A DNA stretch of 64,000 bases from Pseudacidobacterium ailaaui (lineage in GTDB: Bacteria > Acidobacteriota > Terriglobia > Terriglobales > Acidobacteriaceae), in NCBI RefSeq assembly GCF_000688455.1, contig NZ_JIAL01000001.1, positions 1,581,001 to 1,645,000 on the forward strand, written 5' to 3'. The notes under the pieces are model-generated. The model was not told the DNA's origin. It saw only the letters and a program-made list of their open reading frames with translations, and did no database searches. Every line of letters begins with the position of its first letter. The stretch's first letter is position 1. Below, in pieces: positions 51,990-61,579 of the stretch. Position numbers and translations under genes: made by a program.

Positions 51990-53153
51990 ATGCATCTTCC
52001 TAAGCCCCAGAGACAGCCCGAGCTTGATGCCCTGCGAGGGTTGTTTCTCGTCTGGATGACGCTGACGCACCTGCCGACGCGCTTCAGCGATTTTGTGAAC
52101 CAGCCCATCGGCTATGTTTCTTCGGCCGAAGGTTTTGTCTTTCTTTCCGCCATGCTGGTAGGCCGCGTATACATGCGCAAGGCTTTGGAGGATGGAGCGG
52201 CCCTGCGGGCGACCTTGTGGAAGCGGTCGCTGCGGATCTACGCTTACCATCTGCTGATGCTGGCGCTGGCCTTTACGGTGGCGGCGGCCTACGCGGTAAG
52301 GACCCACCGCGCCGCCATCTATAATCTGCTGGATTTCTACATTGCCCATCCGGTGGTGGCCGTGGCCGGATCCGTGCTGCTGCTCTATTGTCCGCCGCTG
52401 CTGGACATTCTTCCGATGTATGTGATTTTTCTGTTTTTCTCGCCACTGGTGCTGACCTGGGCCGTCAGACGAGGGTGGGGCTGGATTCTGGCAGGGAGCA
52501 TGGCTTTCTGGCTCTTTGCACAATTTGGATTGCGCGACGCCGTCCACAATGTGATTGTTCACCTCACGCACCTGCCGATTCCCCTACAGGAGACCGGGGC
52601 CTTTAATCTGTTTGCCTGGCAGGCGGTCTGGATTGCCGGCCTGTGGCTGGGTTCGAAGTCTGCACTGGGCGAAATGCCGCTCCGGCGCATTCCCGGCCAG
52701 GTGGTTGCCGTGTGCGCGGTGGTTTGTCTTTTCTTTATTGGGGTCCGTCATAGCTGGCTGGGACCGCACCTGACCCAGCAGGCGTTGGGGATGAAGCTGG
52801 ACAAGTGGCAGATTGGCCCGCTGCGGGTGATGAATCTTGTCACCTTTACAGTGGTCTTTTACTGGCTGCGCAAATATGTACTGCGGCTGGTGGCCATTGA
52901 GCCGTTTTTGACGTTGGGGAAGGCCTCACTGCACGTCTTTTGCGCCCATGTCTTCTTTGTCTTTGTTGGATTGGCGCTGCTGGTGAATGATGTACCGGAG
53001 TTGCATGGCTGGCCTGCCGTCATACTGCTGGCGGGCACTTTTGCCGGTCTGATCCTGGTTGCGGTGCGTGAAGTGCGCAACCAGAGAGCAAAAAAGCACA
53101 GGCTGGAGCAGGAGAAACAGCGCAAACAGCAGGCGGCCCCGGTCTTCCATTAG
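51990..53153 (+). CDS. OpgC-like integral membrane acyltransferase
   Basis: From ATG 51990 the product has 387 residues with about ten membrane helices. The N-terminal QPELDALRGLFLVWMTLTHLPTR is the mark of the OpgC/acyltransferase-3 group (ELDALRGL, then a His). OpgC succinylates osmoregulated periplasmic glucans, which are beta-1,2-linked. A charged C-terminal tail (QRAKKHRLEQEKQRKQQ) is cytosolic. The frame continues upstream to 51675 but that part overlaps the MarR gene antisense and is not typical. A possible link is the GH144-like beta-1,2-glucanase 4 kb downstream. Confidence 0.82.
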   Translation: MHLPKPQRQPELDALRGLFLVWMTLTHLPTRFSDFVNQPIGYVSSAEGFVFLSAMLVGRVYMRKALEDGAALRATLWKRSLRIYAYHLLMLALAFTVAAAYAVRTHRAAIYNLLDFYIAHPVVAVAGSVLLLYCPPLLDILPMYVIFLFFSPLVLTWAVRRGWGWILAGSMAFWLFAQFGLRDAVHNVIVHLTHLPIPLQETGAFNLFAWQAVWIAGLWLGSKSALGEMPLRRIPGQVVAVCAVVCLFFIGVRHSWLGPHLTQQALGMKLDKWQIGPLRVMNLVTFTVVFYWLRKYVLRLVAIEPFLTLGKASLHVFCAHVFFVFVGLALLVNDVPELHGWPAVILLAGTFAGLILVAVREVRNQRAKKHRLEQEKQRKQQAAPVFH

Positions 53154-53166
53154 GGCCGCGTCCGGT

Positions 53167-53940
53167 CTACTGGTTGACCCCGCTGGCCAGAAAGCCTCCA
53201 TCCACCACCAGTACCTGTCCGGTAACGTAGGAAGCGGCATCGGAGGCCAGATAGATGGCCGCGCCGACGACCTCCTCAGTTTTGCCGAAGCGGCCCATGG
53301 GCGTGCGCATCAGCAGCTCCTTGCCGCGCGGGGTACTGTCGAGCAATTGTGCATTGAGCGCGGTGCGGAAGACCCCGGGGGCGATCGCGTTGACCAGTAC
53401 CCCATGCCGCGACCACTCGACAGCAAGCGAACGGGTGAGCGAGGCCACAGCGGCCTTGCTGGCGGCATAAGCGGCCACTTCAGAGAGCGCGACAAAGCTG
53501 TTCAGCGAGGCGATATTGATGATGCGCCCGTAGCCGCGCTGGAGCATATGCCTTCCAAAGATCTGGCAGGCGCGCAGGGTCCCGGTAAGGTTTGTGTCCA
53601 GGATGCTCTGCCACTCATCTTCAGGAAAATCAAGAGTGGGCGCGCGCTTGATTTTCCCGGCGCAGTTGATGAGGATGTCCGCTTTGCCGAAATGTTCCAG
53701 CGTCTGCCGGAGAAGGTCTTCCAGCGAGGCGCGGTCGCTGACGTCCGAGGGCACGCGCAGGGTGCGCCGGCCCCGGGCCTCGATTTCGTTTGCTGTCTCT
53801 TCAAGTTGTTCCTTGCGGCGCGCTGAGGCGATAACATCAGCGCCGGCCTCGGCCAGGCCAAGACTCAGGGCACGGCCAATGCCTGAGGTCCCCCCGATGA
53901 CGACGGCCGTCTTTCCTTCCAGACTGAGTGGATGGTTCAT
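53167..53940 (-). CDS. Short-chain dehydrogenase/reductase of the sugar-acid type (KduD/gluconate 5-dehydrogenase-like)
   Basis: A 257-residue classical SDR. The cofactor motif GGTSGIGRAL is near residue 16, NCAGKI near 95, the Ser in INIASLNSF and the catalytic YAASKAAV follow, and YVTGQVLVVDGGF lies near the C-terminus. The motif order and the neighbours point to an NAD(P)-dependent uronate/aldonate oxidoreductase. It is the last gene of the LarA-UxaE-SDR run and its start overlaps UxaE by 4 nt (ATGA). The exact substrate is inferred from context only. Confidence 0.87.
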   Translation of the reverse strand: MNHPLSLEGKTAVVIGGTSGIGRALSLGLAEAGADVIASARRKEQLEETANEIEARGRRTLRVPSDVSDRASLEDLLRQTLEHFGKADILINCAGKIKRAPTLDFPEDEWQSILDTNLTGTLRACQIFGRHMLQRGYGRIINIASLNSFVALSEVAAYAASKAAVASLTRSLAVEWSRHGVLVNAIAPGVFRTALNAQLLDSTPRGKELLMRTPMGRFGKTEEVVGAAIYLASDAASYVTGQVLVVDGGFLASGVNQ

Positions 53941-55211
53941 GCTTCTGGACCTTTCCCCAAAAATACCGGAGCGATGTGCCGCGCATAGAGGTTTTCCTTC
54001 ACATTGCGGGCCACGATTGGCTCATTCGCCTCCAGCAGATCAAGATAACGGTTGCCCATTTTTGCGGCAATCTTAAAGCCAACGTGCAGAAGCTGGCGGA
54101 AGCTGCTGTTATAGGCCGGAGAGCGGGGATCATGACGCAGCGCCGAGGTGTACTGCTCAGGGGACCACTGCGCGACCTCCCTGGGCGCAGGCAGCTTTGC
54201 CGGATCAATATCAATGACCGTTGCATAGGGCGCACAAAGCTCCTGGCGATGATCGAATGCCTGGGCGTAAATCTCTTTGGCCAGCGCAAGTCCATCGCCG
54301 CCTGCCTCGGCCAGGCCGATGAGTTCTTCCAGCCAGGTGGTGCCTGCGGTCTTCAGGTGGACCCCGGCATTGAACTTTTTGAGGGTGCGGTGGATGGGCG
54401 CGTAGATGGAAAATTTGTCGCTCCCCGAGTGCACGCTCAGCTTTAGGTTCTGAGGCAGTCCGTAATGCCGCACGGCATAGGCGATGGCGGCGATGTCGAG
54501 GGCGAATTCTCGCTCAAATTGGGCCACGTCGCCCACATAGTCCACACCCTTGTTGAAGCGACCGCTGAACTTCGGAGCGATGGTCTGGAGGGGGATTTTT
54601 TCATCTGCGGCGGCAGCAAGAATAATGAGCAGCTCGGCAGGTGTTTGCGGGGAATCGGTTTCGTCCATGGAGACTTCCGTAATGAAGCTGCCTGCGCCTT
54701 TGGCGGCCTCGATTTTGCGGTAGATTGCGGCGGCCTGCTGGATGGCGGCAAGAAATTTGTTGGCCACCTGCTCCAGGAACTCGCGGGTGATGAGGAGCGG
54801 CTCTTGAATGCCTGCGACCCGGACCTCGCCGAGCAGCTCAGGGTGGCGCCGGATGAATGCGTCCACGGCAGACTTTTCCGCTGGTTTGCCAATCTCTTCG
54901 GCGACATCAATGGTGTAGAAGTCGCAGGCGGGCAGAAAGCGGTCCACCGTGGCCATGCCAATATGGTCGGCATCGCAGAAGTAGGGCAGCTTCCAGCCCA
55001 GGGCCTGTACGGCAGCATCGGCGGCAGCGCGGGTGGAGGCCGGTCCTGAACCAATGATGGTGTGCTCGCGGTTCGATTTGTTCCAGACTGGTATGACCTC
55101 TATGCCGGCCTGGAAGGCCTGGAGGCAGGCAGAGAGCTGCGCTTTGGCCTGGTGCGCAAACCGGTCGCCTGTCCCGATGGAATACTTCGGCAGCGTGAGT
55201 GAATGGCCCAT
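53937..55211 (-). CDS. uxaE: Tagaturonate epimerase (UxaE family)
   Basis: The 424-residue protein resembles the UxaE tagaturonate/fructuronate epimerase family. SIGTGDRFAHQAKAQL near the N-terminus, FITEVSMDETDSPQTPAEL in the middle, KLSVHSGSDKFSIY and HVGFKIAAKMG towards the end are the family blocks. It interconverts D-tagaturonate and D-fructuronate, joining the galacturonate and glucuronate branches. AGGAG lies 7 nt before ATG 55211. The gene sits between a LarA-like gene and an SDR gene in one transcript, so sugar-acid catabolism is the clear theme. Confidence 0.85.
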   Translation of the reverse strand: MGHSLTLPKYSIGTGDRFAHQAKAQLSACLQAFQAGIEVIPVWNKSNREHTIIGSGPASTRAAADAAVQALGWKLPYFCDADHIGMATVDRFLPACDFYTIDVAEEIGKPAEKSAVDAFIRRHPELLGEVRVAGIQEPLLITREFLEQVANKFLAAIQQAAAIYRKIEAAKGAGSFITEVSMDETDSPQTPAELLIILAAAADEKIPLQTIAPKFSGRFNKGVDYVGDVAQFEREFALDIAAIAYAVRHYGLPQNLKLSVHSGSDKFSIYAPIHRTLKKFNAGVHLKTAGTTWLEELIGLAEAGGDGLALAKEIYAQAFDHRQELCAPYATVIDIDPAKLPAPREVAQWSPEQYTSALRHDPRSPAYNSSFRQLLHVGFKIAAKMGNRYLDLLEANEPIVARNVKENLYARHIAPVFLGKGPEA

Positions 55212-55232
55212 GTGGAATGCTCCTGAAAAGTT

Positions 55233-56507
55233 TTATGAGTGAAACCGCCCGCGATCGGCCCAAAGGCCCAAACCAGGATTGGAAATGAAAAAGATCTCCT
55301 CGCCGTTGACGGTGTTCTGGCCGTTTTTAAGGGTGTCCGGGTTGTAACGTGCCGTCATGCTGGCGAGGTCGCCATAACGGAACCCGGCACTCTCGATCTC
55401 TTCCCGGGTCAGATGCCCAGGACAGTATGTAATGTGAAAACGGCCCTCAGAAGAGCCGTGAATCAGGTGTGCCGCGGCGCTCAGGTCAGAGGCCAACTCC
55501 GGGTCTTTTTCGACCGCGGCCAGAGTGGCAGGCGTTCCGCAGTAACCATATCTGCGGATGAGCCGGTCAATGGCCGGGTCTTCGCCAAATTCCTTAACCC
55601 CAGGGGCCAGGATGATGAGCTCCCCGCCATCGGCCAGGGCCATGCGCGTGCGGTAGATGGCCTTATTGCCCAGCCAGGTGCTTTTAAACTCATGAGGTTC
55701 AAGATAAACGACCGCTTTCTGTATGGGCCGTTCGAGCATCTCGAAGTTGACTTGCAGACTGAGGTCTGCAGCGCGATGGAAGCACTCTTTGTCGTCACCG
55801 ACAAACAGACCGCGCACGACCAGATGGCCTTCTGGGTCGCGGCCGACCACGGTGTGGACATAGACCAGAGGGACGTCTTTCAGGAAATGGTCTGAAGCGT
55901 AATTGAGCACCTGGCGGACAGGGTTGTCTGCGCGGCCCATGATACGCTCCATGCCATAAACAGCGCCGAGATAGTGGCTGCGGTTGATGCCTTCGCGGCC
56001 GCCGGTGCCGACCAGAATGTTTTTGTTGTAGTTGGCCATGCCGATGACTTCATGCGGTACCACCTGGCCGATCGAGAGGACGAGGTCAAATTCTCCACTG
56101 GCAATCAGCTTGTTGACCTGCGCCGGCCACGCATAGTTCAGCTTGCCTTCGGATTTTTCATGAATGAATTCTGCCGGGACCTCACCAAGGGTGACGATGT
56201 CGGTCCGCCAGTTGTGGGCGCGAAAAAGCGACAGCGGGACCTCACCAAACATGCGCGCGATGGCGGCCGGGGACATGGGCGAATGGGTGCCCAGAGCAGG
56301 CAGAATGGCCTTCAGGTGGTCGCCGTAATATTCCCACACGTAGCGCGTCAGTTCGCCGGCGCGGGAGTGGGCGCGGGTCTGGTCAGGAGGGACGACGAGC
56401 ACTTTCCGGCGAGGACCAAGCGAGTCCAGCGCCTGAAAGAGCATTTCCTTCAACTGCGGAGAGGTGAAACTGGCCGTGCTGTTTCCGGCGCTGAGAAAGA
56501 GACCCAT
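55233..56507 (-). CDS. LarA-like nickel-dependent hydroxyacid racemase/epimerase
   Basis: ATG 56507 gives 424 residues, the standard LarA length; the frame runs on to 56651. The DUF2088 domain is seen with PPDQTRAHSRAG, ALGTHSPMSP, HNW-rich NADH-like segments and a C-terminal domain with TYCPGHLTREEI. LarA enzymes use the nickel-pincer nucleotide cofactor made by LarB/C/E, none of which is in the window. Characterised relatives of LarA include malate, hydroxyglutarate and aldonate epimerases. Next to tagaturonate epimerase and an SDR, an aldonate or uronate epimerase is the likeliest role; lactate racemase itself is unlikely. Confidence 0.82.
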   Translation of the reverse strand: MGLFLSAGNSTASFTSPQLKEMLFQALDSLGPRRKVLVVPPDQTRAHSRAGELTRYVWEYYGDHLKAILPALGTHSPMSPAAIARMFGEVPLSLFRAHNWRTDIVTLGEVPAEFIHEKSEGKLNYAWPAQVNKLIASGEFDLVLSIGQVVPHEVIGMANYNKNILVGTGGREGINRSHYLGAVYGMERIMGRADNPVRQVLNYASDHFLKDVPLVYVHTVVGRDPEGHLVVRGLFVGDDKECFHRAADLSLQVNFEMLERPIQKAVVYLEPHEFKSTWLGNKAIYRTRMALADGGELIILAPGVKEFGEDPAIDRLIRRYGYCGTPATLAAVEKDPELASDLSAAAHLIHGSSEGRFHITYCPGHLTREEIESAGFRYGDLASMTARYNPDTLKNGQNTVNGEEIFFISNPGLGLWADRGRFHS

Positions 56508-56691
56508 GGCTTCCACAGTCAGTGTACGCCGAATGTAAGTGGTATGACCACTCAAAGCAAACGATATTTTTCTGCCCGTTTCGGGGAGTGGAACGGAGCA
56601 GCGCGTGAGAGGGGAATTTTTATCAAAAACAGGAAGAGTGAATACAATCAAAATTTGCTGTCATCTTATTCGCTGGCAAGAGATTTTCTGA

Positions 56692-58107
56692 TTGGCCCGT
56701 TCGCGCATAACCCGTCGTGATTTGCTGCGCAATGCTGGCGCCTCCAGCGTGCTTGCCCTCGGTGTTCCGGTCATGGGGCAGAACCAGGCGCAGCCTCCGG
56801 CCGTGAAGCCGGGCCAGCAGCCGCAGACCGAACAAGAAGCAGCGCAGCAGTATCAGCGGGGTGTGGGGGTCTTCATCAACCGCCCGCTGACGCAGGTCTC
56901 CAGGCAGGCCGAGGCCTTGCTGGACGATCTGGAAGGCCGGGGATGCGATTACTTCTACAACGAGGCGCATCCGAAGACCGGGCTGGTGCGCGACCGCGCT
57001 CCGGCCGAGGGACGGTCACTGGGGCGGGTGGCCAGCATTGCCGCGACGGGGTTTGGCCTGACGGCGCTATGCATTGCCGCCAAACGCAACTATCTGCCGA
57101 AGCTGCAATGTGAAGAACGTGTTGAGAAGACGCTGGCCTTTTTGTTAGAAGATTGCCCGCATGAACACGGATTTTTGTATCACTTTATTGACATGGAAAG
57201 CGGCCAGAGGATGTTTGGCAGCGAGCTTTCCTCAATTGACACCGCACTGCTGTTGTGCGGGGTGCTGACCTGCCGCCAATACTTTGCCGGCAATGCCCGG
57301 ATTGAGGCGCTGGCTACGACCTTCTACCGGCGCATTGACTGGCAATGGATGCTGAACGGCGGGACGACGCTTTCCATGGGCTGGCTGCCGGACCTGGGAT
57401 TTTTGAAGCACCGCTGGGACATCTACTCCGAGCTGATGACCATGTATCTGCTGGCCATTGGCTCGCCCACCCATCCGATTCCGGCCGAGACGTGGAATGT
57501 GCTGCAAAGGCCATTGGTGCAGTTCGGCGGCATCAATTACATCAGCGGACTGGCGCCGCTGTTTATCCACCAATATGCCCATGCCTGGTGCGATTACCGC
57601 AATCAGCGGGACCTGCACGCCAACTACTTCACCAATTCGATTGCGGCGACGCGCGTCCACCAGCTCTGGTGCCTGACGCTGGGAGGCAAGTTTCCCTGGA
57701 TGGACCAGGACCTGTGGGGCATTACCGCATCGGACTCGCGCGAAGGATATCGCGTCTGGGGCGGTCCGCCGGCCATCGGACCGCTGGACGGTACGGTCGT
57801 GCCGTGCGCCTGCGCCGGATCGCTGCCGTTTCTGCCCGCCGAGTGCTCGCACGTGCTGCTGACCATTCGGGAGAAATATGGTGCCCGGGCATGGACACGG
57901 TATGGATTTGTGGATGCATTCCATCCCAAGGCCAACTGGTACGCTCCGGACATTCTGGGGATTGACCAGGGCATCAGTGTGCTGATGGCAGAAAATCTGC
58001 GCACCGGCTTTGTATGGGAGCAGTTCATGAAGAACCGTGAAGTGGCCCACGCCATGCGTGAGGTCCAGTTTCATCCCGACCCGGATGTGAATTCGCAGGT
58101 GCTATAG
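56692..58107 (+). CDS. Tat-exported glycoside hydrolase related to GH144 endo-beta-1,2-glucanase (glucoamylase-like domain)
   Basis: The only usable start is TTG 56692, right after an in-frame TGA, giving 471 residues with a Tat signal (TRRDLLRNAGASSVLALG). The mature part matches the PF10091/COG5368 alpha/alpha-barrel type: GLVRDRAPAE, SIAATGFGLTALCIAAKR, WDIYSELMTMYLLAIGSP and FTNSIAATRVHQ, with Glu/Asp residues lining the helices. Members of GH144 cleave beta-1,2-glucans. It would act in the periplasm after folding in the cytosol. It diverges from the LarA-like gene. The OpgC-like gene nearby fits a glucan theme, though the hexuronate genes lie between. Confidence 0.82.
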   Translation: MARSRITRRDLLRNAGASSVLALGVPVMGQNQAQPPAVKPGQQPQTEQEAAQQYQRGVGVFINRPLTQVSRQAEALLDDLEGRGCDYFYNEAHPKTGLVRDRAPAEGRSLGRVASIAATGFGLTALCIAAKRNYLPKLQCEERVEKTLAFLLEDCPHEHGFLYHFIDMESGQRMFGSELSSIDTALLLCGVLTCRQYFAGNARIEALATTFYRRIDWQWMLNGGTTLSMGWLPDLGFLKHRWDIYSELMTMYLLAIGSPTHPIPAETWNVLQRPLVQFGGINYISGLAPLFIHQYAHAWCDYRNQRDLHANYFTNSIAATRVHQLWCLTLGGKFPWMDQDLWGITASDSREGYRVWGGPPAIGPLDGTVVPCACAGSLPFLPAECSHVLLTIREKYGARAWTRYGFVDAFHPKANWYAPDILGIDQGISVLMAENLRTGFVWEQFMKNREVAHAMREVQFHPDPDVNSQVL

Positions 58108-58302
58108 AGGGGGATACTTCCCTGCAAAGTGTGTCTTTCAGGCAACAGAGAGTTCTTTCCTATACATCGAAGAAATGAGAACAGGTCCTGCCCGGTCCGC
58201 CTTGGGTTGCGAAAGAAGGTGTAAAGACAACCCGCGCATGGTCGATGAACCTTTCAAGCGGCAAAGCGGGAGCGGCGGGGCAAAAGGCAGGGGAGTAAGT
58301 CA

Positions 58303-59127
58303 ATGCGGGTCTTCAGGATGCAGCCAAACCAGCCAGAATCGGAAGGAGCGCAGAGGCTTCCAGAGGCAACCAGGGACCTGCTGCGGGCCAACCAGTTGAT
58401 TGCAATCGGACAACTGGCCGGGTCCATTGCGCATGAGATCAACAATCCACTGGAAGCCATTGCCAATCTTCTTTACCTGATGGAACAGGACAAAGACCTC
58501 TCCACGCAATCCAGGTCTTATTTAAAGCTGGCGGAACAGGAGCTCGGGCGGGTCATTCAAATCAGCAAACAGACCCTGAATTTTTATCGGGAAACGCCGT
58601 CTCCGGTCACGATGCAGGTGAGCGACCTGATGGAGGAAGTACTGGTGCTTTACTCGCGGCGGCTCCAGGAAAAGCAGATTCAGCTGCACCGCAGATATCA
58701 TCCGCAGCAAAAGGTGGCGCTTTTCCCCGGGGAGATGCGACAGGTCTTTGCCAATCTGGTGGCGAATGCAGTGGAGGCCTGTCCGCGTGGTGGTGGACTC
58801 TGGCTGCGCGTGCATCCGACGGTCATGGGCAATGGGCAGCGGGGCGTGCGTGTGACGGTTGCGGACAATGGCAGCGGTATGGACCCTGCTTTGCTGCGCA
58901 AGATAGGCAGGCCCTTTTTTACGACCAAGGGGCAGCAGGGGACGGGCCTGGGCCTGTGGGTGACTATGTCGATTCTGTCGAGAAATGGCAGTAAGCTGCG
59001 TGTCCGCTCGCATACTGGGGCAGAGCGTCACGGAACCGTCTTCAGCATCCTGATACCGGCCGAAGCAGCCACAGTATCCCACCGAGAAAGTATGTGCCAT
59101 CTTCCCCGGTGGCGTGTCGCCAGCTAA
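58303..59127 (+). CDS. Soluble sensor histidine kinase without a recognisable input domain
   Basis: The 274-residue protein has a dimerisation/phosphoacceptor H-box (SIAHEINNPLEAI, His44), N-box NLVANAVEA, G1 DNGSGM, F-box FFTTK and G2 GTGLGL. Only about 40 residues precede the H-box; there is no membrane segment, PAS, GAF or HAMP. GGGGAG lies 8 nt before ATG 58303. No response regulator gene is next to it, so it is an orphan. The input signal is probably delivered by a partner protein. Confidence 0.9.
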   Translation: MRVFRMQPNQPESEGAQRLPEATRDLLRANQLIAIGQLAGSIAHEINNPLEAIANLLYLMEQDKDLSTQSRSYLKLAEQELGRVIQISKQTLNFYRETPSPVTMQVSDLMEEVLVLYSRRLQEKQIQLHRRYHPQQKVALFPGEMRQVFANLVANAVEACPRGGGLWLRVHPTVMGNGQRGVRVTVADNGSGMDPALLRKIGRPFFTTKGQQGTGLGLWVTMSILSRNGSKLRVRSHTGAERHGTVFSILIPAEAATVSHRESMCHLPRWRVAS

Positions 59128-59442
59128 TCTTCGAGAAGTTGCCCATCGGGAGGACTGCCCGAGCAGAATGGAGAATGGCCGCGTGCCCTTGCCATCGGCC
59201 TTTCGAGCCAATTGACTTTGGGCGAAAATTCCCTTATCCTGAAATCCTTGCGCAGTTCCGTATTTGTCCGCCTGTGGGTACAGGACAAGGCGGTGAAAGA
59301 AATTCGGAAGTATCCCGACTCATTGAGACTGCGCCAACCCTCACGCGAACAGAGACTGTCCGGCCGTGGGAATTTGTGACCATGGCCCGGTTGCGTGGGC
59401 GAAAAGCGTTTCTACGCAGAGATTTAGCTGGAGATAAGGAAG
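59128..59442. other. Intergenic region before the ribosomal-protein genes
   Basis: This stretch of 315 nt carries no supported gene. It contains one strong promoter (listed separately) followed by a leader of about 195 nt before rplM. A leader of that length could hold an autoregulatory structure for L13/S9, but I could not identify a defined fold by eye. Confidence 0.55.
59212..59240 (+). promoter_or_regulatory. Sigma-70-like promoter for rplM-rpsI
   Basis: TTGACT at 59212-59217 and TATCCT at 59235-59240 are separated by 17 nt, a near-consensus pair directed toward rplM. Confidence 0.65.
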
Positions 59443-59877
59443 ATGGCGACGTACATTCCGAGCGCGAAGGAAATCAGCCGCAAATGGTTCGTGCTGGACG
59501 CAAATGGCAAGACCCTGGGGCGTCTGGCGACCGAGGCTGCCCGTGTGCTCAGCGGCAAAAGGAACCCCAGATACACGCCCTTTATCGATATGGGAGATCA
59601 CGTCATCGTGATCAATGCTGAGAAGGTCCGGTTGACCGGGCTGAAGAGCCAGAGCAAGATTTACCGTCGCTACACCGGGTTTCCCGGCGGTCTGCGCGAG
59701 GAATCCTTTGTGCGCCTACTGGAGCGTAAGCCGGAAAAGATTGTGGAAGAGGCGATCAAGGGAATGCTGCCCAAGACCAGGCTGGGCCGCCGGATGGCTT
59801 CCAAGCTGAACGTGTATCGCGGTGACCAGCACCCGCATCAGGCCCAGAAGCCTGAGGTGCTGGAAGTCAAGGCATAA
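59443..59877 (+). CDS. rplM: 50S ribosomal protein L13
   Basis: The 144-residue protein has normal length. [33 protein letters not shown] contains the L13 core, and [28 protein letters not shown] and [16 protein letters not shown] are the standard blocks. It binds 23S rRNA early in large-subunit assembly. AAGGA precedes the ATG. It forms the usual pair with rpsI 24 nt downstream. Confidence 0.98.
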   Translation: MATYIPSAKEISRKWFVLDANGKTLGRLATEAARVLSGKRNPRYTPFIDMGDHVIVINAEKVRLTGLKSQSKIYRRYTGFPGGLREESFVRLLERKPEKIVEEAIKGMLPKTRLGRRMASKLNVYRGDQHPHQAQKPEVLEVKA

Positions 59878-59901
59878 GGATTCGGATTTTAAAGGACAAC
59901 C

Positions 59902-60297
<396 letters not shown>

Positions 60298-60461
60298 TGC
60301 GCTGCGCTGGTGGACCAGTGAGAGTGAGGCCTTGGCAGCTGAAGGTTGCCGGGGCCGTTGGTGTCTGCCAGGAACCAGGTTTTTGAGCAAGTAAATCTTC
60401 CCAAATAGGGGAATCAATCCCGGCCCTCAACTGCCGGGATGCAATCCACGAAGGAGGCTGT

Positions 60462-61352
60462 TTGGCCACAATCACCATGAAGGAGCTGCTCGAAGCGGGC
60501 GTCCACTTCGGGCATCAGACAAAACGCTGGGACCCTCGCATGAAGGAATACATCTTCGGCGAACGGAACGGCATTTACATCATCGACCTGCAGAAGACCC
60601 TGAAGATGTTCAAGGATGCGGCGCGCTATGTGACGGAAGTTGCCGCCCAGGGCAAGATCATTCTGTTTGTCGGCACCAAGCGGCAGGCGCAGGACGCCAT
60701 CGCTGAAGAAGCCACGCGCTGCGGCATGTTCTATGTGAACAACCGCTGGCTGGGTGGTTTGCTGACCAACTGGGTGACAGTGCAGAAGTCGGTCAAGCGC
60801 CTTCAGGAACTGGATGAGATGGCCACGGACGGCCGCTACGAACTGCTGACGAAGAAGGAAGTCATTCGGCTGGAGCGCGAGCGCAAGCACCTTCAGGCAA
60901 ACCTGGCCGGTATCAAGAACATGAAGCGTCTGCCCGACGCCCTGTTTGTGATCGACTCCAACAACGAGGCCATTGCCGTGAAGGAAGCCCGCAAGCTGGG
61001 CATTCCTGTGGTTGCTGTGGTGGACACCAACTGTGACCCGACGGTGGTGGATTATGTGATTCCGGGCAACGATGACGCTCTGCGTGCCATCCGGTTGTTC
61101 GCCTCAAAGATTGCGGATTCGGTGATCGAAGGCGTGCAGCTTGTAGGCGACAAGCAGTTTGCGGAAGCTGTAGGCGGTACGGCGGCGGAGACCCAGGCAG
61201 AGGGCGAAGGTGCGGTGGAAAACATCACGGCCAGCAGCTCGGAGTATGACGAAGATGTGGACCTGGAGGCGGCTCTAAGCGGTGTAATCCGCAAATCTCC
61301 CTCCGTGGTCAGCTCATTGGATGAGGCTGAGGCGGCCGAAAGCAGCTACTGA
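60462..61352 (+). CDS. rpsB: 30S ribosomal protein S2
   Basis: TTG 60462 is the start, with AAGGAGG a few nt upstream; the protein begins [44 protein letters not shown] and [19 protein letters not shown] are S2 blocks. The product has 296 residues; E. coli S2 has 241. The extra length is an acidic C-terminal tail after residue 240 ([10 protein letters not shown]...). A TTG start is unusual for such a highly expressed gene and may dampen translation to match tsf. Confidence 0.97.
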   Translation: MATITMKELLEAGVHFGHQTKRWDPRMKEYIFGERNGIYIIDLQKTLKMFKDAARYVTEVAAQGKIILFVGTKRQAQDAIAEEATRCGMFYVNNRWLGGLLTNWVTVQKSVKRLQELDEMATDGRYELLTKKEVIRLERERKHLQANLAGIKNMKRLPDALFVIDSNNEAIAVKEARKLGIPVVAVVDTNCDPTVVDYVIPGNDDALRAIRLFASKIADSVIEGVQLVGDKQFAEAVGGTAAETQAEGEGAVENITASSSEYDEDVDLEAALSGVIRKSPSVVSSLDEAEAAESSY

Positions 61353-61379
61353 AGATCCGGACCAGACTCAGGATGCCTG

Positions 61380-61417
61380 AAAGCGTGGCTGCGGTAGACA
61401 TGGGCCACGCTTTCGTT
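61380..61417 (+). terminator. Hairpin after rpsB
   Basis: A 10-bp perfect inverted repeat, AAAGCGTGGC (61380-61389) and GCCACGCTTT (61404-61413), lies 28 nt after the rpsB stop. The T-run is short and interrupted, so it may only attenuate read-through into tsf. Confidence 0.5.
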
Positions 61418-61579
61418 GTGTCTGGATCTTTTCGCTTTCCTGATGGGACGAAGAGAAAAGCAGCTCCTCCGTTCCGTTGTTACGCGGCTCCGGTCGGAAT
61501 GGCAAACTGAAATCATATCGCTCAGGAACGACCATCGTGAATGGTCCGGTGCGCGATATAGAAAGATTGGGAAAAGGGA

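Noticed and set aside
58175-58302. A short frame upstream of the histidine kinase (74 codons from 58175)
   Set aside because: It runs into the kinase gene in another frame, has no ribosome binding site and its product is low-complexity.
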